Below, piece by piece: positions 38,840 through 47,193 of a stretch of DNA of 64,000 bases. The notes below the pieces were generated by a model, which saw only the letters and a program-made list of their open reading frames with translations, searched no databases and was not told the DNA's origin. This stretch comes from Salinimonas profundi (GTDB taxonomy: Bacteria > Pseudomonadota > Gammaproteobacteria > Enterobacterales > Alteromonadaceae). Each line of letters begins with the position of its first letter. Positions within the stretch are counted from its first letter, which is position 1. Location of the stretch: NCBI RefSeq assembly GCF_014750655.1, contig NZ_JABBXD010000003.1:62001-126000 (forward strand), written 5' to 3'. The position numbers were made by a program, and so were the translations under genes.

Positions 38840-39271
38840 ATGGATATTTTGTTATTGAACGGCCCCAACCTGAATATGTTGGGAAAACGTGAACCAGACA
38901 AATATGGCCAGCAAACGCTGGAACAGATTGTAGAGGCACTGCAGTCAGATGCAGCGGCGTTGTCTGTATCGTTATCGCATTTTCAGTCGAACGCTGAGCA
39001 TGCGCTGATTGACCGTATCCATGACGCGATGGGTAATACTGACGCGATTATTTTTAATCCCGGGGCATTTACGCACACCAGCATTGCGCTTCGTGACGCT
39101 CTGTTGAGTGTCAGCATTCCGTTTATCGAAGTGCATCTTTCCAATATTCATGCACGCGAGCCGTTTCGGCAGCACTCTTATTTTTCAGACATTGCGCAAG
39201 GTGTGATTGCCGGCCTGGGCGCGCAGGGGTATCACCTGGCGCTTACCGCATTGCACCAATCTCACACTTAA
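38840..39271 (+). CDS. aroQ: 3-dehydroquinate dehydratase, type II
   Basis: 143 residues. Type II signatures: '[20 protein letters not shown]' (residues 4-23, with the catalytic Arg and Tyr), '[16 protein letters not shown]', '[19 protein letters not shown]' and '[20 protein letters not shown]' with the catalytic His. It removes water from 3-dehydroquinate in the shikimate pathway. It precedes accB by 24 bases, the usual gammaproteobacterial order. Confidence 0.98.
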   Translation: MDILLLNGPNLNMLGKREPDKYGQQTLEQIVEALQSDAAALSVSLSHFQSNAEHALIDRIHDAMGNTDAIIFNPGAFTHTSIALRDALLSVSIPFIEVHLSNIHAREPFRQHSYFSDIAQGVIAGLGAQGYHLALTALHQSHT

Positions 39272-39295
39272 AGATTATTAAAACAGAGACAGAAC

Positions 39296-39763
39296 ATGGA
39301 TATTAGAAAAATCAAAAAGCTCATTGAGCTTGTCGAAGAATCTGGCATCGCTGAACTTGAAATTACTGAAGGTGAAGAGTCCGTACGTATTCACCGCGGA
39401 CCCAGCGCCAACGCAGCGCCGTTAAGCTACACATTACCAGCTGCACCGGCTCCGCAACAAGCGCCGGCAAGTGCGCCACCTGCTGCGCCTGCCGCTCCTG
39501 CTCAGGACGCCGCAGATGATGTTCTGCCCGGTCATCAGGTGAAATCGCCGATGGTTGGTACTTTCTATCGCGCGTCTTCGCCAACCGCAAAACCTTTTGC
39601 AGAGGTCGGTCAGACCGTTAACGTCGGTGATACGCTGTGTATTATTGAGGCCATGAAAATGATGAACCAGATTGAAGCTGATAAAGCCGGTGTGGTGAAG
39701 GCCATTCTGGTAGAGAATCAGGAGCCGGTTGAGTACGAGCAACCTCTGTTCATCATCGAATAA
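39296..39763 (+). CDS. accB: Biotin carboxyl carrier protein of acetyl-CoA carboxylase
   Basis: 155 residues. An N-terminal helical part is joined by an Ala/Pro-rich linker (about 40-75) to the biotinyl domain with EAMKMMN, where Lys121 carries biotin, and the 'thumb' segment before it ('[17 protein letters not shown]'). It carries CO2 from AccC to the carboxyltransferase in fatty-acid synthesis. accC starts 13 bases after its stop. Confidence 0.98.
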   Translation: MDIRKIKKLIELVEESGIAELEITEGEESVRIHRGPSANAAPLSYTLPAAPAPQQAPASAPPAAPAAPAQDAADDVLPGHQVKSPMVGTFYRASSPTAKPFAEVGQTVNVGDTLCIIEAMKMMNQIEADKAGVVKAILVENQEPVEYEQPLFIIE

Positions 39764-39776
39764 GCAGGCCAGCCAA

Positions 39777-41120
39777 ATGTTAGATAAAGTATTAATCGCA
39801 AATCGCGGTGAAATCGCGCTTCGGATTTTGCGTGCCTGTAAAGAACTGGGCATCAAAACGGTCGCGGTGCACTCCACCGCAGACAAAAATTTAAAACACG
39901 TGTTACTCGCCGATGAGTCGATTTGTATCGGTGGCGCATCTGCAACGGAAAGTTATCTGAATATTCCCCGCATTATCGCGGCGGCAGAGGTCACAAACTC
40001 AATAGCGATTCACCCGGGTTATGGGTTTTTAGCTGAAAATGCCGAATTCGCCGAAGCGGTAGAAAAAAGCGGATTTATCTTTGTCGGTCCTACAGCCGAG
40101 ACGATCAATCTAATGGGCGATAAAGTTTCTGCTATTAATGCCATGAGAAAAGCCGGCGTTCCTTGTGTACCCGGCTCTGACGGTCCGCTGACCGATGACG
40201 AAGACAAAAATAAGAGTATTGCCAAGCGTATTGGCTACCCGATCATCGTTAAAGCTGCCGGCGGCGGTGGTGGTCGTGGTATGCGCGTGGTAAGAAAAGA
40301 GTCTGAGCTGATTTCTGCCATCGAGACGACTCAGGCTGAAGCGGGTGCTGCCTTCGGTAATGCGACAGTATACATGGAAAAATTCCTGGAAAACCCTCGC
40401 CATGTCGAAATTCAGGTACTGGCTGATGGCCAGGGCAACGCTATTCACCTGGGTGAGCGCGACTGCTCAATGCAGCGTCGTCACCAGAAAGTGGTTGAGG
40501 AAGCGCCGGCTCCGGGTATTTCTGAGCAAATGCGCAGCAAAATTGGTGACCGTTGTCGTCGCGCCTGTGTCGAGATCAACTACCGCGGGGCTGGTACATT
40601 TGAGTTTTTGTATGAAAACGGCGAGTTCTACTTCATTGAAATGAACACCCGTATTCAGGTTGAGCACCCGGTTTCAGAAATGATCACCGGAGTGGATTTA
40701 ATCAAGGAGCAGTTGCGTATCGCCGCCGGTCAGCCACTGTCGATAGACCAGTCCCAGATTCAAATCCGCGGACATGCTATTGAATGTCGAATTAACGCTG
40801 AAGATCCGCAAACGTTTATCCCCAGCCCCGGAAACATCAACATGTTTCATTCACCGGGCGGTTTGGGCGTACGCTGGGAATCACATATATATGCCGGTTA
40901 CTCAGTCCCGCCATTTTATGACTCAATGATTGGCAAACTCATTACCTATGGCGAGAGCCGGGACGAGGCCATTGCCCGTATGCGTCATGCACTGGACGAG
41001 CTGGTAATCGATGGCATAAAAACCAATATTCCGTTGCAGCGTTCAATCATGGCGGATGAAAACTTTTTCGCAGGTGGTACTAATATCCACTATCTGGAAA
41101 AGAAACTGGGTATATCCTGA
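39777..41120 (+). CDS. accC: Biotin carboxylase of acetyl-CoA carboxylase
   Basis: 447 residues from ATG 39777 ([18 protein letters not shown]). The ATP-grasp fold shows the glycine-rich loop '[14 protein letters not shown]' (about 160-173), '[18 protein letters not shown]' and '[20 protein letters not shown]' with the catalytic glutamates and arginine. It carboxylates biotin on AccB using bicarbonate and ATP. A terminator follows immediately, ending the aroQ-accB-accC unit. Confidence 0.99.
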   Translation: MLDKVLIANRGEIALRILRACKELGIKTVAVHSTADKNLKHVLLADESICIGGASATESYLNIPRIIAAAEVTNSIAIHPGYGFLAENAEFAEAVEKSGFIFVGPTAETINLMGDKVSAINAMRKAGVPCVPGSDGPLTDDEDKNKSIAKRIGYPIIVKAAGGGGGRGMRVVRKESELISAIETTQAEAGAAFGNATVYMEKFLENPRHVEIQVLADGQGNAIHLGERDCSMQRRHQKVVEEAPAPGISEQMRSKIGDRCRRACVEINYRGAGTFEFLYENGEFYFIEMNTRIQVEHPVSEMITGVDLIKEQLRIAAGQPLSIDQSQIQIRGHAIECRINAEDPQTFIPSPGNINMFHSPGGLGVRWESHIYAGYSVPPFYDSMIGKLITYGESRDEAIARMRHALDELVIDGIKTNIPLQRSIMADENFFAGGTNIHYLEKKLGIS

Positions 41121-41136
41121 ATCATGCTACCTTCTA

Positions 41137-41167
41137 AAAAGCCCGCTTGTGAAAGCGGGCTCTTTTT
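41137..41167 (+). terminator. Terminator of aroQ-accBC
   Basis: AGCCCGCT (41141-41148) pairs perfectly with AGCGGGCT (41155-41162), flanked by A and T runs. Twenty bases after the accC stop. Confidence 0.92.
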
Positions 41168-41395
41168 ATATTTTTACCAACATGCTACCAACGACAAAAA
41201 AGCGCACTTCTTTTTTTAAGTGATACACTTATAGTGAGAACGGTGTTTGTCTGTGTTCACACATTTTTGAGCAGATTAGGACACCCTTATGACATACCGT
41301 TTCAGCAGCATTTTCTACCCCGGTTCGCTGCGGCTGGCTGACTCTTTTCTCAACGTCTCACCCTGTATATACCGTATTGTTTGCTGAGCCCGCCA

Positions 41396-42196
41396 ATGAA
41401 CAGATTCCAGCAACTTACTGATTCACTGACTATTATTGCTATCTTTATTGTTATCACACTCATTGCGCTGCTGGTGTTTGAATTGGGATATCGCTACGGC
41501 AGATGGTGGCAGGAGCGCACCCCGGAGGAAAAAGAGGGGCCGACAGGCATGATAGTAGGCTCTTTGCTGTCGCTGATGGCGTTTTTGCTGGCAATTACGA
41601 TGGGTATGGCATCTGATCGATTTCATAAGCGTCATGCGCTGGTTTTAGAAGAAGCCAACTCCATCGGCACAACCTATTTGCGCGCCGGATACCTGCCAGA
41701 AAAAGAAGCTCTGCTTTCACGTAAGTTTATCGAAGAGTACGTTTTACTGCGTACAGGTTCAGGCGACACCGATGAGGTGAGCAGCAGAATTGCACAATCT
41801 GTTGTGCTGCATGAAGAGCTTTGGCGTACCGCAGAGCAGCTTGCCAAAAATAACCCACACTCGCCGGTTCTCGCCTTATATATTGAATCGCTAAACGACA
41901 CTATTGATTTACACGAAACACGCATTGCTGCCGGTATTTACTCACGCGTACCGGCGACCATCGTTATTTTGCTGCTGTTAGGCTCCATGCTGACAATGGG
42001 CATGGTGGGCTATAATGCCGGATTGACCCGACGACGTAGTCCAGTGACCGCAATTGTTCTTATTGGCGTACTTGCAGCCGTAATCACACTGATTATTGAC
42101 CTTGACCGTCCGCAGGGCGGCTTTTTAAAAGTCAGTCAGCAACCTCTGATCGACTTGCAGCAACAAATTTCACCCTCAACGTCATCTTCACAGTAA
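41396..42196 (+). CDS. Membrane protein of the DUF4239 (bestrophin-like) type
   Basis: 266 residues from ATG 41396; a TTG five codons earlier is also in frame. There are four hydrophobic helices, two near the N-terminus (about 13-35 and 52-72, 'GSLLSLMAFLLAITMGMASDRF') and two near the C-terminus (about 187-207 and 216-236). A cytoplasmic helical region with 'RHALVLEEANSIGTTYLRAGYLP' lies between. That segment is the clearest DUF4239 mark. The family is often called bestrophin-like but its transport activity is unproven. It stands alone on the plus strand after the accC terminator. Confidence 0.75.
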   Translation: MNRFQQLTDSLTIIAIFIVITLIALLVFELGYRYGRWWQERTPEEKEGPTGMIVGSLLSLMAFLLAITMGMASDRFHKRHALVLEEANSIGTTYLRAGYLPEKEALLSRKFIEEYVLLRTGSGDTDEVSSRIAQSVVLHEELWRTAEQLAKNNPHSPVLALYIESLNDTIDLHETRIAAGIYSRVPATIVILLLLGSMLTMGMVGYNAGLTRRRSPVTAIVLIGVLAAVITLIIDLDRPQGGFLKVSQQPLIDLQQQISPSTSSSQ

Positions 42197-42487
42197 TCGT
42201 TTTTATTCATCGACTTTTACTGCAAGACTGCTGGCAAGACACGATTTTATATACTGATCTTGTTGAGTATTTCGAGCGTTTACTATTTCAAATGCCGACA
42301 GATATAAGAAAAAGGCTAAAAAAAAGGCCCGCCAAGATGACGGGCCAAGTAGCAAGAACGCGTACACACTATTACAGTGCATCATTAGTTACGGGGCGCC
42401 TTTGACAGGAGTTCATGACGTCCGGTTACGTTTTTTTAATTTTGATGTACGTTGTCGCAGACAACTGTCCAGTGTGAAACAAAAAAT
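42197..42487. other. Intergenic region with an orphan minus-strand terminator
   Basis: About 290 bases. No convincing gene; a 60-codon minus-strand frame (42203-42385) overlaps the hairpin and is not supported. A strong Rho-independent terminator faces the minus strand although no minus-strand gene ends here. Confidence 0.6.
42318..42346 (-). terminator. Orphan minus-strand Rho-independent terminator
   Basis: GGCCCG (42326-42331) pairs with CGGGCC (42341-42346). On the minus strand the stem is followed by eight T (A run at 42318-42325). The nearest minus-strand gene ends at 42943 and a plus-strand gene lies between, so this may end a small RNA. Confidence 0.75.
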
Positions 42488-42940
42488 ATGACAAACACTG
42501 TCAGCCAGCTAAAACAACAACTGCCCATTGAGCGGCTTTCGCTTGATGTGCTTTTCGCACTCCGGCTTCTCTTTGATAAAAAACAAGATATCAGTAACCT
42601 TGAGCAAGATATTGCGGATTTGCAGCACTTTCCTGAGCGGATTTCAGACAGTTACCGCGCCGAGTGGGAGGCCTATGTCCGACGAGAGATTATTGGCTAC
42701 CTGCGTCAAAACAGCCATACCGCAGCTTCTGACCTACTTGATAAAATTCTTAGCGACGTCGACTACATTACACAAAATGATTGCCGTTATCGGACTATGC
42801 TGGACATTATTGAGCAAACTCAACGTATCATGGCAAGCCAAAAGACACGTATCTTTCCCACGCCCTGGCGTCAGCAAATTACTTCCCTGATGTTACCCGC
42901 CATTGTGGACAACCGTAACCGTTTCCCTAAAGATAAGTAA
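42488..42940 (+). CDS. Conserved-looking cytoplasmic protein of unknown function
   Basis: 150 residues from ATG 42488 (MTNTVSQLKQQLPIERLSLD); a TTG start 12 codons earlier is possible. The sequence is mostly helical, rich in Asp, Leu, Arg and Gln, and has no signal peptide or membrane helix. A segment 'YRAEWEAYVRREIIGYLRQ' and a C-terminal 'IFPTPWRQQI' stand out. I recognise no family. It is convergent with the DUF2805 gene, with two bases between stops. Confidence 0.6.
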   Translation: MTNTVSQLKQQLPIERLSLDVLFALRLLFDKKQDISNLEQDIADLQHFPERISDSYRAEWEAYVRREIIGYLRQNSHTAASDLLDKILSDVDYITQNDCRYRTMLDIIEQTQRIMASQKTRIFPTPWRQQITSLMLPAIVDNRNRFPKDK

Positions 42941-42942
42941 AC

Positions 42943-43209
42943 CTACCCCGCGCCCTGCGGCTTATACTGTGAGCGACAATACCCCCGGGTGATCTTGTCG
43001 GAACGCAGTGCAGCGTGCTTGGTTTTTCTGCCAGATACCCGTGCACGCCAGTTTTCAAACGCGCGACGATTTAAGGAACGACGCATTAAGCGGATGACGT
43101 CTTTTTCACTGTATCCAAAGCGACTTTCGATAATATCAAAGGGTGTTCTGTCTTCCCACGCCATCTCAATAATGCGAGAGCGCATGACGTCGTCAAGCGT
43201 ATCATTCAT
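42943..43209 (-). CDS. DUF2805 / TIGR03643-family small protein
   Basis: 88 residues. The core 'RIIEMAWEDRTPFDIIESRFG' and 'SEKDVIRLMRRSLNRRAFENWRARVSGRKTKH' match the TIGR03643/DUF2805 family: a short helix-turn-helix-like protein of unknown function, common in marine bacteria. It is basic and could bind nucleic acid (inference). It lies 33 bases downstream of the FAN1-DnaQ fusion gene on the same strand, so the two may share a transcript and SOS control. Confidence 0.85.
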   Translation of the reverse strand: MNDTLDDVMRSRIIEMAWEDRTPFDIIESRFGYSEKDVIRLMRRSLNRRAFENWRARVSGRKTKHAALRSDKITRGYCRSQYKPQGAG

Positions 43210-43242
43210 ACCGCAACTCCATTCAAAACAAGCCGTTGTAGT

Positions 43243-45381
43243 TTACTTGTTTTGCGAGGCGAAAGTGCGTTCATGGATAAGATTTAACAGTTCTGCTGCT
43301 GCGCGCGCATCTGACATCGCCCGGTGATGCTGTGCCATCGAAATACCGAAGTGATGAGTCAGTGAAGCCAGCGAGTAGGATGGCAGACCAGGATAGGTTC
43401 GGCGCATTTGTACCACTGTACACAGCTTCGGACGTTTAAAGTCGCGCTCTAAGCGCGCAAATTCCTGCTTAATGAAGCCGTAATCGAAATTCACGTTGTG
43501 CGCCACAAAGACACAATCTTCCGTGAACGTATCAACCTCATCGGCGATGTCACTAAACAGCGGGGCCTCGGCCACCATCTCGTTGGAAATGCCGGTAAGC
43601 CGGGTGATTGATGAGGGAATATGCCGTTGTGGCTGAAGTAGCGACTGCCAGCTATCCACTATTTCCCCGCCGACCATTTTCACCATGCCGATTTCAGTGA
43701 TGCGATGATAGCCGTTATTGCCGCCGGTGGTTTCTATATCCACCACCACATAAGGCTGTTGAGGATCAGAAAACCAGTCTACCTGCGTGATATGAACAGT
43801 GAAACCAGCGCGCTGCAAACGCTGAACAGACACCAGCTGATTACGACGCAATACATCCCCGGGGGCTTTGATCTCTTCAAACCGAAGCTGATCATTCTCA
43901 AGCACCATAATATCGGGAAAACCATCAGATAGGCCGGCATAATCCTGTGCCATCATTTTCAGCAGCTTTTTAACTGACTCAAACGGACCATGCTCAAGCA
44001 ACGCTTTTACGGTATCCAGCTGATTGGCCCGCCACATAAATACACTGTTGACCTTACCATAGTGGGTAGCGGCCTGTTTGGTTACATGCTGAAGCAACGC
44101 ATCAGGCGTTTTAAGGCTATCCAGCAGCCTGTCTATAGACTCAGAAAAGGTGTCGTAAAAACGGTTATACCTGAGACTCTGCGGTCTTCGATCAAATTCG
44201 GTGACCAATTGGTCCTGCTCAAACAATTGTGTCCAGAACGTCAGACCAAACAATGTTCGCCATAACCGGTTTTCTGTTCGCCACGCCGTAACATTATGGC
44301 GCTTGTACCAGGCAATGACGCCTCGCTCCACATGCTGATTTTGGCTGATATCAAGTTGAAGTATTTTGCTCGAGTTTCGCAGCATATCAGTGAGCGCGCC
44401 GGTGCGTTTTTTATGAAACTTCCGGGCGTAAAAATCTTCAGCAAAAGCCAGTTGAGAGTCAGAAGATGGATTGTCTATTACTGCTTCAAGCGCTGATTTA
44501 GCCAGTGTTTTATCTTCTTTGAATATCTCTCGTATCCATTTTTCACGTGCAGCATCCCCTGGCGCCAGCTTCAATACCTTCAAGGCCAGGTGTCGATCGG
44601 CAGGCAGCAAGCGAGAGCCCAATTTAAAGAGGTATTTTTCAGCGTACGTTTCACTGGCAACCGAGCTTGTTTCAGGCCAGTCATCGTTCGCCATCTGTAC
44701 CAGTTTTTCACCCTGCCAGTAAGGCATTTCATCCAACGCACTGGCAAAATAAAACGCCGCCTGGGCATCCTCAAGCGTGGCAAATCGCGCCTGCGTGCTT
44801 GTCGCGTCCGAGCGAGTGCGCATCACACCCAGGTCACGCATGGAAAATTGATTGAGGCGGCCCTTTGTGTTGCCAAAATACAGAAACAGCAAATAACGCA
44901 GACTGGGCTCGAAGGTTTTAAGCAAATAGTCAGTCTGAGGCAGTGTCTGTGGCCAGCCATACTGATTAATCTGCGCAAACAATAAGGTAACCAGCTCTGC
45001 TTTTTTCAAATGATTAAGCCGCTGAGATACCGGATAGGCGGCCAGATAGGCCAGCAAATCATTTTTTGTTACCACACCAGCAAAATCCTGAACCGAGACA
45101 TTTTCCGCTGGCGCAAACCAGCCGTCCTCTTCCAGTTCTGTCAATTGCTGCTGCGGCTGAAAAATCTCTTCATAATTAAAGTGCGTCCGGTTTATCAGTG
45201 CATATTTGCGATTGGCAGCTCTGGCGACGATACATTGCTTGTTGTCATCCAGTTCTCTGAATGCGTTGATGAACGCACGGCTCGACTCACATAGTAAGCC
45301 GGCGCTTTCTCCATCAAAAAAACGCAAAAATTCATGAAAGTGGTCAAGGTAATAGCGCTCAGGAAGGGTTTTTCGCATCAT
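43243..45381 (-). CDS. FAN1-like VRR-NUC nuclease fused to a DnaQ-type 3'-5' exonuclease
   Basis: About 712 residues from ATG 45381; the frame opens at a GTG seven codons earlier, and no strong ribosome site separates them. The N-terminal about 480 residues are helical and FAN1-like ('YYLDHFHEFLRFFD', 'LLFLYFGN'). The VRR-NUC domain follows at about 487-540 with GFPDIMV and EEIK as the PD-(D/E)xK core. From about 543 to the end is a DEDDh exonuclease: VVVDIETTGG (Asp548, Glu550), HNVNFDYGF (Asp633) and HHRAMSDARAA (His686, Asp691). FAN1 cuts DNA near interstrand cross-links; the second domain would trim 3' ends. A LexA-like box lies just upstream. Confidence 0.85.
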   Translation of the reverse strand: MMRKTLPERYYLDHFHEFLRFFDGESAGLLCESSRAFINAFRELDDNKQCIVARAANRKYALINRTHFNYEEIFQPQQQLTELEEDGWFAPAENVSVQDFAGVVTKNDLLAYLAAYPVSQRLNHLKKAELVTLLFAQINQYGWPQTLPQTDYLLKTFEPSLRYLLFLYFGNTKGRLNQFSMRDLGVMRTRSDATSTQARFATLEDAQAAFYFASALDEMPYWQGEKLVQMANDDWPETSSVASETYAEKYLFKLGSRLLPADRHLALKVLKLAPGDAAREKWIREIFKEDKTLAKSALEAVIDNPSSDSQLAFAEDFYARKFHKKRTGALTDMLRNSSKILQLDISQNQHVERGVIAWYKRHNVTAWRTENRLWRTLFGLTFWTQLFEQDQLVTEFDRRPQSLRYNRFYDTFSESIDRLLDSLKTPDALLQHVTKQAATHYGKVNSVFMWRANQLDTVKALLEHGPFESVKKLLKMMAQDYAGLSDGFPDIMVLENDQLRFEEIKAPGDVLRRNQLVSVQRLQRAGFTVHITQVDWFSDPQQPYVVVDIETTGGNNGYHRITEIGMVKMVGGEIVDSWQSLLQPQRHIPSSITRLTGISNEMVAEAPLFSDIADEVDTFTEDCVFVAHNVNFDYGFIKQEFARLERDFKRPKLCTVVQMRRTYPGLPSYSLASLTHHFGISMAQHHRAMSDARAAAELLNLIHERTFASQNK

Positions 45382-45409
45382 CACAACACAGCATTTGGAC
45401 ACGCTGACA

Positions 45410-45425
45410 GTGTATATTTATACAG
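45410..45425 (-). promoter_or_regulatory. LexA (SOS) box-like operator in front of the FAN1-DnaQ gene
   Basis: Minus strand CTGTATAAATATACAC, compared with the SOS consensus CTGT-N8-ACAG: seven of the eight defined bases match and the centre is AT-rich as in strong boxes. It overlaps a plausible -10 region (TATAAA/TATACA) and sits 29-44 bases before the chosen start, between the HNH gene stop and the nuclease gene. Confidence 0.6.
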
Positions 45426-45458
45426 ATACTTTCTCAATCAATGCAGTCAAAATTAACG

Positions 45459-45752
45459 CTAAAGTTGTATGGTCTGCTTAGCGACCCACTCGAAGTGTCG
45501 CGCCAGCTTTTCATCCTCCTTTAACCGGGTGAGAGTATTTAATTCCTTTGCCAGCTCCATCTCTGAATAAAAGCGGTGGATCCCGTCATGGCACTTGCGG
45601 CAAACAGCAATTCCGTTATTTAGCTCTGCCTTTGAGAAGTGCTTTTTGAAATAGTTTCTGCGATGCATTTTTTTAGGAATTAGATGGTGAAAAGTTAGCC
45701 GTGTGTAGCGATGGCACAGCGGGCAGTAGCCAGTTGCCAGTCGTTTACTCAT
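45459..45752 (-). CDS. Small HNH-endonuclease-fold protein
   Basis: 97 residues. The HNH motif is clear: 'CPLCHRYTRLTFHHLIPKK' (zinc Cys pair and first His pair), then 'LNNGIAVCRKCHDGIHRF' with the second Cys pair and final His. Such small HNH proteins are widespread in gammaproteobacteria. Some are nucleases and some act in tRNA- or DNA-related repair, but the role of this one is not known. It is 57 bases upstream of the FAN1-DnaQ gene on the same strand and divergent from the CPXCG gene, across a region with nested palindromes. Confidence 0.88.
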   Translation of the reverse strand: MSKRLATGYCPLCHRYTRLTFHHLIPKKMHRRNYFKKHFSKAELNNGIAVCRKCHDGIHRFYSEMELAKELNTLTRLKEDEKLARHFEWVAKQTIQL

Positions 45753-45761
45753 ACCGTCTCC

Positions 45762-45806
45762 CGTTTACGGTCCCCTGGTATGTATACCAATCCATCGCCG
45801 TAAACG
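45762..45806. promoter_or_regulatory. Nested inverted repeats between the HNH and CPXCG genes
   Basis: CGTTTACGG (45762-45770) and CCGTAAACG (45798-45806) are exact complements. Inside them lies TGGTATGTATACCA (45776-45789), itself a 6+6 palindrome. The 98-base gap between two divergent genes is thus mostly dyad symmetry, as in an operator or a cruciform-forming site. Confidence 0.6.
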
Positions 45807-45851
45807 ATCCGTATTTAACAAGCCCGATAACCGGCATCGCAAAGGATAATT

Positions 45852-46043
45852 ATGAGTTTAGCTACACCCGCCACATTTCACTGTCCGTACTGTATGGAAC
45901 CCAATGAGGTTGAAATTGATGAGATCAATGACTCCGGCCATATGCAGGTTGTTGATTGCCAGGTCTGTTGTCAGCCTATTGAGATGACAGTACATGGACA
46001 GGGCGACACACTGTCCGTTGAGGTTCAGCGCGAAAATGACTGA
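45852..46043 (+). CDS. CPXCG-type cysteine-rich small protein
   Basis: 63 residues. Two CxxC pairs ('FHCPYCMEPNEVEID' and 'QVVDCQVCCQPIEM') form a zinc-ribbon-like fold of the CPXCG family, widespread in gammaproteobacteria and of unknown function. The next gene, a flavin reductase, begins inside it with an eight-base overlap, so they are co-translated. Confidence 0.88.
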   Translation: MSLATPATFHCPYCMEPNEVEIDEINDSGHMQVVDCQVCCQPIEMTVHGQGDTLSVEVQREND

Positions 46044-46656
46044 ACGTTGCATCACCGGCAAAGATATTGAGCAGATGGAGAAGCGTTTTCGCGCTGCCTT
46101 CATCAATAGTTTGTCCGGTGTGAAAAGCGCGAATCTGATTGGTACCTGCAAGCGCCGTGGATATTTGGAAAACCTCGCTATCGTGTCATCGGTGGTGCAC
46201 ATAGGCGCACATCCGCCGCTGTTGGGAATGATTATGCGCCCCCACACCGTTACCAGAGATACGCTGGAAAATATTCAGCATACCGGTATCTATACGATCA
46301 ATCATGTCGGCGCACATCAGACCCAGGCAGCGCACCAGACTTCCGCCCGCTATCCTTCTGAAGTCAGTGAGTTTGAAGCCGCTGGGTTTCCCCCTTGGTA
46401 CGCCGATGATTTTGACGCTCCGTTTGTTCAAAGTAGTCCGGTGAAATTGGCTATGAAGCTGGCCGAGATTGTTCCCATCAAGCTGAATGATACGCAACTG
46501 GTGATAGGTGAAATTACCGCCGTCTGGATTGACCAAAGCGCGATTACGTCGGCGGGTCAGGTAGATTTAGATACATTAAACGTAGCAGCAGTAACGGGGT
46601 TGGATACTTACCATGCTATCCGGAAAATCGAACGCTATCCGTACGCTAAACCCTAG
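46036..46656 (+). CDS. Flavin reductase-like FMN-binding protein
   Basis: 206 residues from ATG 46036; the frame extends 14 codons upstream into the CPXCG gene. The flavin-reductase-like split barrel shows 'FINSLSGVKSANLIGT', 'NLAIVSSVVHIGAHPPLLGMIM' and 'HTGIYTINHVG', typical of FMN-binding proteins that transfer electrons from NAD(P)H to flavin. The partner is unknown. Overlap with the CPXCG gene implies coupling. Confidence 0.85.
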   Translation: MTERCITGKDIEQMEKRFRAAFINSLSGVKSANLIGTCKRRGYLENLAIVSSVVHIGAHPPLLGMIMRPHTVTRDTLENIQHTGIYTINHVGAHQTQAAHQTSARYPSEVSEFEAAGFPPWYADDFDAPFVQSSPVKLAMKLAEIVPIKLNDTQLVIGEITAVWIDQSAITSAGQVDLDTLNVAAVTGLDTYHAIRKIERYPYAKP

Positions 46657-46798
46657 GCATTGAGTCGTTTTTAAGCGGTAAACCCCAAGCTTAATAAAAA
46701 CACCTGCATTTTTATTAAAATGGGCGTACACTGATTATGAAACTAATGACGGCGTTATTGCACAGGTATTGGTCCTTGCGCAAGTGACGCACACTGAA

Positions 46799-46825
46799 AA
46801 CCTGCCCTTAGGGGCAGGTTTTTGT
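46799..46825 (+). terminator. Terminator after the CPXCG-flavin reductase unit
   Basis: CCTGCCC (46801-46807) pairs with GGGCAGG (46812-46818), extended by AA/TT, followed by T5. It is 142 bases after the flavin reductase stop; the long gap leaves room for a small RNA, but no promoter is convincing. Confidence 0.85.
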
Positions 46826-46844
46826 GTTTATCGCATAAGATAAA

Positions 46845-46867
46845 AACGAATCATTTTCATTTTCGTT
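46845..46867. promoter_or_regulatory. Inverted repeat with Fur-box resemblance before the HiPIP gene
   Basis: AACGAA (46845-46850) and TTCGTT (46862-46867) flank TCATTTTCATT. The minus-strand reading GAAAATGAAAATGATT matches the first two Fur hexamers GATAAT-GATAAT in 10 of 12 bases. It lies 16 bases before the HiPIP start. Weak on its own. Confidence 0.3.
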
Positions 46868-46882
46868 AACCGGAGTAACCAG

Positions 46883-47176
46883 ATGAAAAGTGTTAATCGT
46901 CGTGACTTTTTACGCATGGCAGGCACCTCGCTGATTGGTATGACGTTGGGCGGCATAGCGCTTAGGGCAAATGCTCAGGAGCTGCTGAAAAAAGACGACC
47001 CCACGGCCAAGGCGTTGAACTATACGCCGAAATCTTCGGTTGATGGGTCAATGTGTGGAAACTGCATGTACATTCAGGGAGATGAGGGAAAAAGTGAACG
47101 CCCCTGTGCCATCTTCCCCGGTAAACTGGTTAATGTAGATGGTTGGTGCAGCGCGTGGGTCAAGCGTCCCGGCTAA
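46883..47176 (+). CDS. High-potential iron-sulfur protein (HiPIP), Tat-exported
   Basis: 97 residues. A twin-arginine signal, NRRDFLRMAGTSLIGMTLGG (about 5-24, cut near residue 32), precedes a short HiPIP domain with four cysteines in 'MCGNCMYIQ', 'RPCAIFPG' and 'GWCSAW'. They bind one 4Fe-4S cluster used for periplasmic electron transfer to respiratory or photosynthetic partners. The protein is folded before export, as Tat use implies. The next gene is on the opposite strand. Confidence 0.92.
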   Translation: MKSVNRRDFLRMAGTSLIGMTLGGIALRANAQELLKKDDPTAKALNYTPKSSVDGSMCGNCMYIQGDEGKSERPCAIFPGKLVNVDGWCSAWVKRPG

Positions 47177-47193
47177 TCTTTCAGCCAGCTGCT

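Noticed and set aside
42203-42385. 60-codon minus-strand frame with a hydrophobic part
   Set aside because: It overlaps the orphan terminator hairpin and has no ribosome site; more likely chance.
46657-46798. Possible small RNA between the flavin reductase and its distant terminator
   Set aside because: A TACACT -10-like hexamer exists but no convincing -35 box; the terminator may simply belong to the upstream operon.
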